Of a DNA stretch of 64,000 bases, positions 34,658 through 42,664 are shown in pieces. The DNA comes from Bradyrhizobium sp. RP6 (GTDB taxonomy: Bacteria; Pseudomonadota; Alphaproteobacteria; Rhizobiales; Xanthobacteraceae): assembly GCF_003837805.1 (NCBI RefSeq), contig NZ_RQIT01000019.1, positions 1 through 64,000 of the forward strand. The letters run 5' to 3'. How positions within the stretch are numbered: position 1 is the stretch's first letter; the number at the start of each line of letters is the position of its first letter. The notes beneath the pieces are model-generated. The model had not been told where the DNA came from and ran no database searches. It saw only the letters and a program-made list of their open reading frames with translations. Both the position numbers and the translations under genes were made by a program.

Positions 34658-37333
34658 GTGCTGCAAAAACTCTCCACTTACCGACAGAAGCGGGATTTCG
34701 AGAAGACGCCCGAGCCATCGGGCAAAACAGCAGTCGCGCCATCGAAGCAGCGGCGCTTCGTGATCCAGAAGCACGACGCGAGCCGGCTGCATTACGACCT
34801 CAGGCTCGAATTCGATGGCGTGTTCAAGTCCTGGGCGGTGACGAAGGGGCCATCGCTCGATCCGCACGACAAGCGGCTGGCAGTCGAGGTGGAAGACCAT
34901 CCGCTCGACTATGGCGACTTCGAGGGCACGATTCCGGAAGGGCAATATGGCGGCGGCACGGTGATGCTGTGGGACCGCGGCACGTGGGAGTCGGACGACC
35001 CGGAAGCCGGCTTCAAGAAGGGCGACCTGAAGTTCACGTTGCACGGCGAGAAGCTGCATGGAAGCTGGGTGCTGGTGCGCATGCGCAACCGGGGCGGCGA
35101 GAAGCGCACCAATTGGCTCCTGATCAAGCATCGCGACGAATATGTCCGCGAAGGCGCGGACAACGACGTTCTCGATCAGGACAAGTCCGTCGCCTCCGGC
35201 CGCGCGATGGAGCAGATCGCCGAAGGCAAGGGCCGCGCGCCGAAGCCGTTCATGCTGGCCAAGGGCACCAAGGGCAAGGCCGACGCGGTCTGGCAGTCCA
35301 ACCGTGCCGAGGAGACGAAAGGACGCACGGTGAAGCCGGCGCCGCGCACCGCGTTGAAGCGCGGCAAAGCGGCGAAAAAAAGTGCCACGACCGCGACCAA
35401 CGCCAGGAAGGTCTCGGCGATGCCGGATTTCGTGGCGCCGCAGCTCTGCACGCTGGTCGAGCGGCCGCCGGCCGACGAGGGCTGGTGCCACGAGATCAAG
35501 TTCGACGGTTATCGCGTGCAGCTGCGGGTCGAGGACGGCGAGGCGACGCTGAAGACGCGCAAAGGTCTCGACTGGACCGAGAAGTTCGGCTCCATTGCCA
35601 AGGAAGCAGCCGCGCTGCCGGACGTGATGATCGACGGAGAGATCGTCGCGCTCGACCACAATGGCGCGCCGAACTTCTCCTCGCTGCAGGCTGCGTTGTC
35701 CGACGGCAAGACCGACGAGCTGATCTTCTTTGCCTTCGACCTTCTGTTCGCGGAAGGCCAGGACTACCGCCGGCTGCCGCTCGAGGAGCGCAAGGCGCAG
35801 CTGAAGAAGCTGCTGGAATCGCGCAAGCGGAAAGCGAGCCAGCTCCGCTATGTCGAGCATTTCGAGAGCGGCGGCGATGCCGTGCTGCAATCGGCCTGCA
35901 AGCTCGAGCTCGAGGGCGTGGTCTCGAAGAAGCTGAACGCGCCCTATCGTTCGGGGCGCACCGAGAGCTGGGTCAAGTCGAAATGCCGCGCCGGCCACGA
36001 GGTGGTGATCGGCGGCTACAAGACCACGAGCGGCAAGTTTCGCTCGCTGATGGCCGGCGTGCAGCGCGGCGATCATCTCGCCTTTGTCGGCATGGTCGGC
36101 ACCGGCTTTGGCGCGGACAAGGTCAAGCGCATCATGCCTGCGTTGAAAGCCATGACGGCCAGTGAAAGCCCCTTCGGCGGCAAGAATGCGCCGAAGAAGA
36201 CCCGGGACGTGCACTGGCTGAAGCCGGAGCTCGTCGCCGAGATCGAGTTCGCCGGCTTCACCGCCGACGGCAATATTCGCCAGGCGGCGTTCAAGGGATT
36301 GCGGCAGGACAAGCCGGCCGAGGAGGTCGAGGCGGAGACGCCTGTCGATACCGAGCTCGCCAAGCCCTCCGCCAGGAAGGCGGCGCGCACGAAGGCGGGC
36401 CGGCAACCGAAGCAGACCGCTCAAAATGCCGAGGTCATGGGCGTCGTCATCTCCAAGCCGGACAAGGAGCTCTGGCCCGACGACGGCGATGGCGGCGTCG
36501 TCACGAAGCTGGACCTTGCCCGCTATCTCGAAGCCGTCGGCGAATGGATGATCGTGCATCTCAAGGGCCGGCCGTGTTCGCTGATCCGCGCGCCGGACGG
36601 CATCAAGGGCGAATGCTTCTTCCAGCGCCATGCGATGCAGGGGACGTCGAACCTTCTGGAGCTCGCAAGAGTTTCCGGCGATCGCAAGCCCTACCTTCAG
36701 ATCGACCGGATCGAGGGGCTCGCCGCCGTGGCGCAGATCGGCGGCGTCGAGCTGCATCCCTGGAATTGCGCGCCTTATGCCTATGACACGCCGGGCCGGC
36801 TGGTGTTCGATCTCGATCCCGCGCCCGACGTCGAGTTCGCCGACGTGGTCGACGCGGCTAAGGAGATGCGGCAGCGGCTCGCCGACATCGGCATGGACAG
36901 CTTCTGCAAGACCACGGGCGGCAAGGGCCTGCACGTCGTGGTGCCGCTGCTCCACGGTGCGCGCGACAAGGTGAGCTGGAAGGAGGCCAAGGCGTTTGCA
37001 CAAGGCGTCTGCCAGTGGATGGCCGACGACGATCCCGAACGCTACCTGCTCAACATGTCGAAGAAGCTGCGCAAGGGAAAGATCTTCCTGGATTATCTGC
37101 GCAACGACCGCATGTCGACCGCGGTCGCTCCCTTGTCGCCGCGGGCGCGCGCCGGGGCCACGGTATCGATGCCGCTGACCTGGGCGCAGGTGAAGAGCGA
37201 TCTCGATCCCAAGCGCTACACGCTGCGTACCGTGCCGGCGCTGTTGCCGCGATCGAAAGCATGGGAGGGATATGACGATGCCGCCGCTTCGATCAAGGCG
37301 GCGATGAAGAAGCTGGCGGCGAAAGTGAAGTAG
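34658..37333 (+). CDS. ligD: DNA ligase D (phosphoesterase-ligase-polymerase)
   Basis: This is a multidomain NHEJ enzyme of 891 aa. The order is a 3'-phosphoesterase domain (about 30-170; QKHDASRLHYDLRLEFDG with His and Asp ligands), an ATP-dependent ligase domain (about 260-560; nucleotidyl K281 in EIKFDGYR, DGEIVALD, and EGVVSKK), and an AEP-type polymerase/primase domain (about 595-885; metal-binding D718 and D720 in FDLDPAP, and KTTGGKGLHVVVPL). It processes, fills and seals ends held by Ku. The GTG start at 34658 follows the divergent promoter. The linker near residues 235-255 is Lys/Ala-rich. Confidence 0.96.
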   Translation: MLQKLSTYRQKRDFEKTPEPSGKTAVAPSKQRRFVIQKHDASRLHYDLRLEFDGVFKSWAVTKGPSLDPHDKRLAVEVEDHPLDYGDFEGTIPEGQYGGGTVMLWDRGTWESDDPEAGFKKGDLKFTLHGEKLHGSWVLVRMRNRGGEKRTNWLLIKHRDEYVREGADNDVLDQDKSVASGRAMEQIAEGKGRAPKPFMLAKGTKGKADAVWQSNRAEETKGRTVKPAPRTALKRGKAAKKSATTATNARKVSAMPDFVAPQLCTLVERPPADEGWCHEIKFDGYRVQLRVEDGEATLKTRKGLDWTEKFGSIAKEAAALPDVMIDGEIVALDHNGAPNFSSLQAALSDGKTDELIFFAFDLLFAEGQDYRRLPLEERKAQLKKLLESRKRKASQLRYVEHFESGGDAVLQSACKLELEGVVSKKLNAPYRSGRTESWVKSKCRAGHEVVIGGYKTTSGKFRSLMAGVQRGDHLAFVGMVGTGFGADKVKRIMPALKAMTASESPFGGKNAPKKTRDVHWLKPELVAEIEFAGFTADGNIRQAAFKGLRQDKPAEEVEAETPVDTELAKPSARKAARTKAGRQPKQTAQNAEVMGVVISKPDKELWPDDGDGGVVTKLDLARYLEAVGEWMIVHLKGRPCSLIRAPDGIKGECFFQRHAMQGTSNLLELARVSGDRKPYLQIDRIEGLAAVAQIGGVELHPWNCAPYAYDTPGRLVFDLDPAPDVEFADVVDAAKEMRQRLADIGMDSFCKTTGGKGLHVVVPLLHGARDKVSWKEAKAFAQGVCQWMADDDPERYLLNMSKKLRKGKIFLDYLRNDRMSTAVAPLSPRARAGATVSMPLTWAQVKSDLDPKRYTLRTVPALLPRSKAWEGYDDAAASIKAAMKKLAAKVK

Positions 37334-37350
37334 AGGCCGCTTTCCAAAAC

Positions 37351-37441
37351 GTCATTCCGGGCTGCGCGATGCGCAGACCCGGAATCCAGAGGTTTGCGGC
37401 GCGAGATTCCGGGTTCGCGCTTGCGCGCGCCCCGGAATGAC
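37351..37441. repeat. Palindromic repeat after ligD
   Basis: GTCATTCCGGGCTGCGCGAT begins the element and GCCCCGGAATGAC closes it, with inner arms CCGGAATC and GATTCCGG. It is a third palindromic family with a GTCATTCCGGG edge, common in Bradyrhizobium from memory. It starts 17 bp after the ligD stop and ends 7 bp before the stop of the convergent DUF3309 gene, so it probably ends both transcripts. Confidence 0.8.
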
Positions 37442-37448
37442 CGCCTCA

Positions 37449-37613
37449 CTATATCCGTCCCATCAGCAGCAGGATCAGCAGAATGACGATGACAAGCCCA
37501 AGGCCGCCGCCGCCGTAATAGCCGGTGCCGTAGAACGGTCCGCCGCCGATGCCGCTGAAGCCGCCGAGCAGGGCGATGATCAGGATGATCAGAATGATTG
37601 TGCCGATTGACAT
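37449..37613 (-). CDS. DUF3309 family small membrane protein
   Basis: This mini-protein of 54 aa is made of two hydrophobic helices separated by a Gly/Tyr-rich loop. It starts MSIGTIILIILIIALLGGFS, has GGGPFYGTGYYGGGG in the middle and ends LILLLMGRI, the characteristic pattern of DUF3309. ATG 37613 has GAGGAG upstream. The function of the family is unknown; members are short inner-membrane proteins that often appear in stress regulons of rhizobia. An EcfG-like promoter lies upstream (37674-37698). Confidence 0.88.
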   Translation of the reverse strand: MSIGTIILIILIIALLGGFSGIGGGPFYGTGYYGGGGLGLVIVILLILLLMGRI

Positions 37614-37673
37614 GCGAATCTCCTCAGCCCTTTGTCGAAAGGGTTGTTTGCATCTATCCCGTCCTGCGGGTGC

Positions 37674-37698
37674 AACTTGCCGCAGGTTGTAAAGTTCC
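37674..37698 (-). promoter_or_regulatory. EcfG-like promoter for the DUF3309 gene
   Basis: On the minus strand GGAAC (37698-37694) is followed after 17 bases by GTT (37676-37674), matching the GGAAC-N17-GTT form of EcfG-type promoters, with A in place of the preferred C before GTT. The predicted start of transcription is about 50 bases upstream of the DUF3309 ATG. Confidence 0.5.
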
Positions 37699-37792
37699 CA
37701 CGTTGAAACAAGGCCGACGGTCCAACCTGCATGGAACCTTTGTAGGCCCGGCGGCCATGACTATGTTGATGAGCCATCACTGGACAGAGATC

Positions 37793-38110
37793 ATGTCAGC
37801 ACCGCTTGTCGTTTCCATCCCACACCGTCTCGGCCGCGAGGAGGCGGTACGCCGGCTCAAGACGGGGCTTGGCCGCGCCGCTGCAAGCATTCCGGTGATG
37901 CAGGTCGAGGAGGAACGCTGGAGCGGCGACAGCATGAATTTCCGCATCCGCGCGCTCGGGCAGATCGCGACGGGCCAGGTCGACGTCGCCGACGACCATG
38001 TGAAGGTCGAGGTGGTGCTGCCTTGGCTGTTGCAGCGCTTCGCCGAGATGGCGCAGGCGGCGATCAGGAAGCGCGGCCAATTGCTGCTGACCAAAGACGA
38101 GGGAAAGTAA
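37793..38110 (+). CDS. Polyhydroxyalkanoic acid system family protein
   Basis: This small protein of 105 aa matches the PHA-granule-region family by its pattern: VVSIPHRLGREEAVRRLKTG at the N-terminus, a middle strand set (MNFRIRALGQIATGQVDVAD) and a KVEVVLPWLLQRFAE C-terminus. The family is linked with polyhydroxyalkanoate metabolism, but the molecular role is not established. ATG 37793 was chosen; an ATG at 37757 is possible. It ends two bases from the stop of convergent treY. Confidence 0.78.
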   Translation: MSAPLVVSIPHRLGREEAVRRLKTGLGRAAASIPVMQVEEERWSGDSMNFRIRALGQIATGQVDVADDHVKVEVVLPWLLQRFAEMAQAAIRKRGQLLLTKDEGK

Positions 38111-38112
38111 GC

Positions 38113-40914
38113 TCAGGCGCGTACGCGCCGTCGCGATGGTCTGATGGCGTTTGCGATTTGGGCCTCGATGACCGAGGCGGGACAATCGCGGAACGCCTGC
38201 GCGAGCGGCAAGTCGGTTCCGGCAAGGCCGGGCACGGTGTAGCCCGTGACGTCGATAGTCGCGTCCAGGTTCTCCGGCGCGGGCCATTCCCGGCCGGCCT
38301 GGGTGAATGGCGCGAAATGACGCCCGACCACGACGATCGCGACCGCGCGGCCATGACGGCGCGCAAAGGCGATGACATGGTCGGCATGTGCGCCCCGGAC
38401 GCCCAGCGGCTGGTAGTCGCCCTGCGTGAAGACGTCGGCAAGCTCATTGCGCAGCTTGAGGAGATGCCGCGTCCAGGCCAGCTTGAGCTGGCCGTCCGGC
38501 CAGGACTTGATCAGGCCACTCCAGTCCGGAGCTTCCAGTGAGGTCAGTGCCGCGTGGCGTGCGGCAAAGTCGACCGGACGGCGGTTGTCGGGGTCGACCA
38601 GCGACAGGTTCCAGAACTCGGTACCTTGATAGAAGTCCGGCACGCCCGGCAGCGTCGCCTTGAGCGTGAGCTGGCTCAGCGAATTCAACGTGCCGAGCAG
38701 TGCGACGCGGCGAGCCAGCGTTTGCAATGCCTCCAGGAATTCAGTGGACCGGGCGGGGTCGAGGATCTTCTCGATGAAGTCTCGGATGCCGCTCTCATAG
38801 GCTTCATGCGGGTTGAGCCAGCTCGTCTCCTCCTTGCCCTCGCGCGCGGCCTTGAGGGCATAGGCCTGGATGCGCTCGGCGAAAGCGGCATCGGCCGGCG
38901 CTTGAAGCGGCCAGGCGCCGAGCAGGGTCTGGTAGAGCATGTATTCGAACGTCGCCGACGGCGCGCGGAAATTGCCGTGCAGCGTGAGATGCGGCGCGTT
39001 CAGCACCTTCCATCGCGCCACCGCGCTGGCCCATTCACCGGGGATTTCGCTGAGCGCCGCGATGCGTGTGCGCGCATCCTCACCACGCTTGGTGTCGTGG
39101 GTGGCGGTTGCCGTCATGCCTTGCGGCCATTCCCTGGCGCGGGCTTGCATGGTCTGGTGGAAGGCGGGAATGCCGAGGCCGGTGCTCGCGGGATCGCCGC
39201 CGACCTCGTTCAGCGCAAGCAGCCGGTGGAATTGATAGAATGCGGTGTCCTCGAGCGACTTCGCCATCATCGGCCCGGTGAATTGCTGCACCTTCAGCGC
39301 GAAGCGGCGCACGCGCGGGGCGCTGTGCGGGGGACGGCCGGGCTTGAGCAGGTCCATGGTGAGGGCATCGCGCAGGAAGTCGAAGATGCCTTCGTCGGCG
39401 GCAAACCACTCGCCGCGGGCGCGCTCGATGGTGTCCTCGATCAGCTTGCGGTCCGGTGCCGTCGGGCCGCTGTGCGTCAGGTAGGTGCGATAGACCGGGA
39501 AATGCAGCACATAGAGCTCGAGCGCCTGCCGCAGGCTGCCGGCCGAGAAGTCCCGTGTCGAATAATGCCCGTTGGCGATACGCGCGAGCAGACGCGACAG
39601 CACGGTGAATTCGCTGGCGAGCAACGTCTCCAGCACCCGCCGCTTGGCGTCCTTGACGTAAGGCGCAAGCCGCGGCGGCCGGTTGCTGATCTGCCGCCAG
39701 GTCTCGTCCAGCGCTTCGAGGCCCTTGGGATCGACCAGCACATGGGTGATGACGTTCATCCATTCGTAGCCCGTGGTGCCCTGGACGCCGGCGAACTTCG
39801 GTAGGCGCTCGTGCTCGCACAGGATCTTTTCGATGACCGTATAGAATGGCTTTGTGTTGCCTTGGACGATATTGCTTTGGGCGTCGCGCACCAGCCGGCG
39901 CAGTCGCTGGCAATATTGTGCGGGGTCACGCAGGCCGTCGATGTGATCGAGCCGGATTCCCTGTAACTTACCGTCGGCGATGAGCTGCTTCACCAGCCGG
40001 TGCGTGGCGGCAAATGTGCTCGCGTCCTCGACGCGCAGTCCCGCGAGCCCGTTGACATCGAAGAAGCGGCGATAGTTGATGTCGCTGGAGGCAAGCCGCC
40101 AGTGCCCGAGCTTGTAGTGCTGGCGCTCCAGGAGATGATGCAGCGTCAGCGTCTGCGCCGGGCGGTCCTTGCCGGCACGATAGGCGGCGAGACCGCGACC
40201 GATGATGTCGGCGGCGCCGGCGATCTCCTTGAGCTCGGCCTTGAAGCCGGGAGCTTCCTTGCGATTGGGACGGCGCAGCCCCGTGTAGCGGGTCGCGAGT
40301 GACAGCAGGCGCTTGCCGGCCGGCGTTTCCGCCGCGTCCGCCTCCTTGACGATCACGCGCAGAACTTCGCCATAACGCTCCGGTGCGATTGGCAGGCGAT
40401 GCTCGAAATACCAGGCCGAAAGGCTTCCCTCATCGGGATCGTAGCGCAGCTCGATGTCGCCGCGCTCCAGCGCCTCGCCGTAGGACGAGCCGAGGATCGG
40501 CAGCAGCACGCCGCCGCGGGCACGAAAGGCCAGTTGATCCCAGTCGATGTCGAAGGAAGCGGCGTGTGGCGAGGCCTGGCCCCATTCCAGCACGTCGAGC
40601 CACCAGGGATTGTCGGCGAAATGCACGCCGACATGGTTGGGCACGAAATCGATGATGAGCCCGAGGTCGTGCTTGATCAGCGCCTCGCTCAGGCGTGCGA
40701 AGCCGGCCTCGCCACCGAGCTCGGGATTGAACTGGCTGTGATCGACGGTGTCATAGCCATGGGTCGAGCCCTTGCGCGCCTTCATCACCGGCGAGGCGTA
40801 GAGATGCGTGATCCCCAGCGCCTTGAGATAGGGGACGACCGCAGCGGCCTTGTCGAAGTCGAAGTCCGCGGTGAGCTGAAGCCGGTAGGTTGCGAGCGGA
40901 ATGGCAGGAGGCAT
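38113..40914 (-). CDS. treY: Malto-oligosyltrehalose synthase TreY
   Basis: This is a GH13 enzyme of 933 aa that converts the reducing end of a malto-oligosaccharide from an alpha-1,4 to an alpha,alpha-1,1 linkage. Landmarks: ATYRLQLTADFDFDKAAAVV at the N-terminus, the nucleophile Asp in GIRLDHIDGL, the acid/base Glu in YTVIEKILCEHERLP, and TATHDTKRGEDAR. The start at 40914 has GGAGG upstream and lies against the treZ stop. It is the last gene of the 14-kb glucan operon and acts with TreZ to release free trehalose. Confidence 0.96.
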   Translation of the reverse strand: MPPAIPLATYRLQLTADFDFDKAAAVVPYLKALGITHLYASPVMKARKGSTHGYDTVDHSQFNPELGGEAGFARLSEALIKHDLGLIIDFVPNHVGVHFADNPWWLDVLEWGQASPHAASFDIDWDQLAFRARGGVLLPILGSSYGEALERGDIELRYDPDEGSLSAWYFEHRLPIAPERYGEVLRVIVKEADAAETPAGKRLLSLATRYTGLRRPNRKEAPGFKAELKEIAGAADIIGRGLAAYRAGKDRPAQTLTLHHLLERQHYKLGHWRLASSDINYRRFFDVNGLAGLRVEDASTFAATHRLVKQLIADGKLQGIRLDHIDGLRDPAQYCQRLRRLVRDAQSNIVQGNTKPFYTVIEKILCEHERLPKFAGVQGTTGYEWMNVITHVLVDPKGLEALDETWRQISNRPPRLAPYVKDAKRRVLETLLASEFTVLSRLLARIANGHYSTRDFSAGSLRQALELYVLHFPVYRTYLTHSGPTAPDRKLIEDTIERARGEWFAADEGIFDFLRDALTMDLLKPGRPPHSAPRVRRFALKVQQFTGPMMAKSLEDTAFYQFHRLLALNEVGGDPASTGLGIPAFHQTMQARAREWPQGMTATATHDTKRGEDARTRIAALSEIPGEWASAVARWKVLNAPHLTLHGNFRAPSATFEYMLYQTLLGAWPLQAPADAAFAERIQAYALKAAREGKEETSWLNPHEAYESGIRDFIEKILDPARSTEFLEALQTLARRVALLGTLNSLSQLTLKATLPGVPDFYQGTEFWNLSLVDPDNRRPVDFAARHAALTSLEAPDWSGLIKSWPDGQLKLAWTRHLLKLRNELADVFTQGDYQPLGVRGAHADHVIAFARRHGRAVAIVVVGRHFAPFTQAGREWPAPENLDATIDVTGYTVPGLAGTDLPLAQAFRDCPASVIEAQIANAIRPSRRRVRA

Positions 40915-40915
40915 C

Positions 40916-42664
40916 TCAACCTCCGAGACGCCAGACCACCGACCAGGGCGGGAGCCGCTCGCCGGCGCCGCCCCAGATCGGCGTGCCCGCGCTGAGGGAG
41001 GAGGTGATCTCGTGATCCGACAGATTGGCGACAAGGCGCAACGTCGTGCCGTCGCCCATCCGCCAATGCGCGGTGAGCAGGCCGTCATCGGCGGCCTCGG
41101 CGTCGCCGAAGCTTGCGCCCTTGAGCCGGGGGATGATCTCCTTGTGACGCAGCGCGAGCAGGTCTTTCACCAGGGCGAGCCGCGCATCCTGTTGCGGGGT
41201 GCGGCCGGTCCAGTCGAGCACGGCGGATTGCAGCGTTGCCGGATCGAGCGGGTCGGGCACCTCGTCGCCGTATTTTTCGTAAGCCCAGGCATATTCCTGC
41301 TTGCGACCCTTGCGCACGGCCTCGGCAAGTCCACCTTGGAAATCGCAGAAGAACGGGAAGGCGACTGTCGAGCCCCATTCCTCGCCCTGAAACAGCATCG
41401 GCACCATCGGCGCGAGCAGGGTCACTGCGAGCGCAGTCTCGATCTGCTTTGGCGATGCCAGGCTTTCCAGCCGCTCGCCCAGCGCACGATTGCCGATCTG
41501 GTCGTGGTTCTGCAGGAAATTGACGAAAGTCGCCGGCGGCAGCTCTCCGCTCGGCTCGCCGCGCGGCCTCTTGCCCCAGAACTCCGAGATCTCGCCCTGA
41601 TAGACGAAGCCCGAGACGAGCGCGCGCGCGAGATCCATGCGCGGCGTCTGGTAGTCGCCATAGTAGCCGGCATGCTCGCCGGTCAGCATCACGTGCCAGA
41701 CGTGATGATAATCGTCGTTCCACTGTGCGCGATACTTGCCGTTCGGCGGCTCCTGCGCGGCGTCGAGCAGGCTGGCGCGGTTGTCGCCGTTCTCCAGCAC
41801 GAGATGGATGTGGCGTCCCGTGGCCTTGGCGAGCTCGCCGGCGGCAACGCTCAGGTCCTGCAGCATCGATTGCTCGCCGGGGATCGCCATGATGTGGTTG
41901 GCGGCATCCAGCCTCAGGCCGTCGAAGCGGTAGTCGCTGAGCCAGGACAGCGCGTTCTCGACGGCAAAGGCTCGCGCCTGCGGCACGCGATAATCGATCG
42001 CACTGCCCCACGGCGTGTGCGCATCGGTGAAGAAGGTCGGCGCATAGCGGCCGAGGTAGTTTCCTTCCGGGCCGAAATGATTGTAGACCACGTCGAGAAA
42101 CACCATCAGCCCGCGCAGATGTGCCTCGTCGATCAGCGTCTTCAGGTCCTCGGGCCGGCCATAGGCGCTGTCGGGCGCATACCACAGCACGCCGTCATAG
42201 CCCCAGCCGCGGCGTCCCGCGAAATCGGCGAGCGGCATCAATTCCAGCGCGGTGATGCCGGTCGCTGCGAGATGATCGAGCTTGTCGATCATGGCGCGGT
42301 AGGTGCCCTCGGGCGTGAAGGTGCCGACATGGGTCTCGATCAGCACGGTCTCTTCCCAGGGACGGCCGCGCCATTCGCGCGCGCGCCAGACGAAGGCGTC
42401 GTGATCGATCACCTCGCTCGGGCCGAACACGTCCTCGGGCTGGAAAGCCGAAGCAGGATCCGGCACGTCGATCTCGTCGTCGATCCTGAATTTGTAGGGA
42501 CTGCCGGCGGCGAGGCCGGCAATATCAGCGACGTACCAGCCATCCTGTCGGCGCTGCATCGCGTGCCTGCGGTCGAGCAGGAGGTCGACGCGGCGCGCGG
42601 CGGGCGCCCATAGGCGGAATGACACGCCGTCCTTCGTCGGCCTCGCCCCGAAGGACGGCCTCAT
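40916..42664 (-). CDS. treZ: Malto-oligosyltrehalose trehalohydrolase TreZ
   Basis: This is a GH13 enzyme of 582 aa that cleaves trehalose from the end made by TreY. An N-terminal beta domain (VSFRLWAPAARRVDLLL) precedes the barrel. Catalytic residues are Asp in FDGLRLDAANHIM, Glu in HLVLENGDNR and the Asp in LQNHDQIGNRA, all intact. It overlaps glgX by ATGA at 42661-42664 and abuts treY, so translation of the three genes is coupled. The intermediate should pass directly from TreY to TreZ. Confidence 0.96.
   Translation of the reverse strand: MRPSFGARPTKDGVSFRLWAPAARRVDLLLDRRHAMQRRQDGWYVADIAGLAAGSPYKFRIDDEIDVPDPASAFQPEDVFGPSEVIDHDAFVWRAREWRGRPWEETVLIETHVGTFTPEGTYRAMIDKLDHLAATGITALELMPLADFAGRRGWGYDGVLWYAPDSAYGRPEDLKTLIDEAHLRGLMVFLDVVYNHFGPEGNYLGRYAPTFFTDAHTPWGSAIDYRVPQARAFAVENALSWLSDYRFDGLRLDAANHIMAIPGEQSMLQDLSVAAGELAKATGRHIHLVLENGDNRASLLDAAQEPPNGKYRAQWNDDYHHVWHVMLTGEHAGYYGDYQTPRMDLARALVSGFVYQGEISEFWGKRPRGEPSGELPPATFVNFLQNHDQIGNRALGERLESLASPKQIETALAVTLLAPMVPMLFQGEEWGSTVAFPFFCDFQGGLAEAVRKGRKQEYAWAYEKYGDEVPDPLDPATLQSAVLDWTGRTPQQDARLALVKDLLALRHKEIIPRLKGASFGDAEAADDGLLTAHWRMGDGTTLRLVANLSDHEITSSLSAGTPIWGGAGERLPPWSVVWRLGG

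Noticed and set aside
34559..37003. An 814-codon minus-strand frame opposite ligD
   Set aside because: ligD is unmistakable on the plus strand; the opposing frame has no motifs and no ribosome site.
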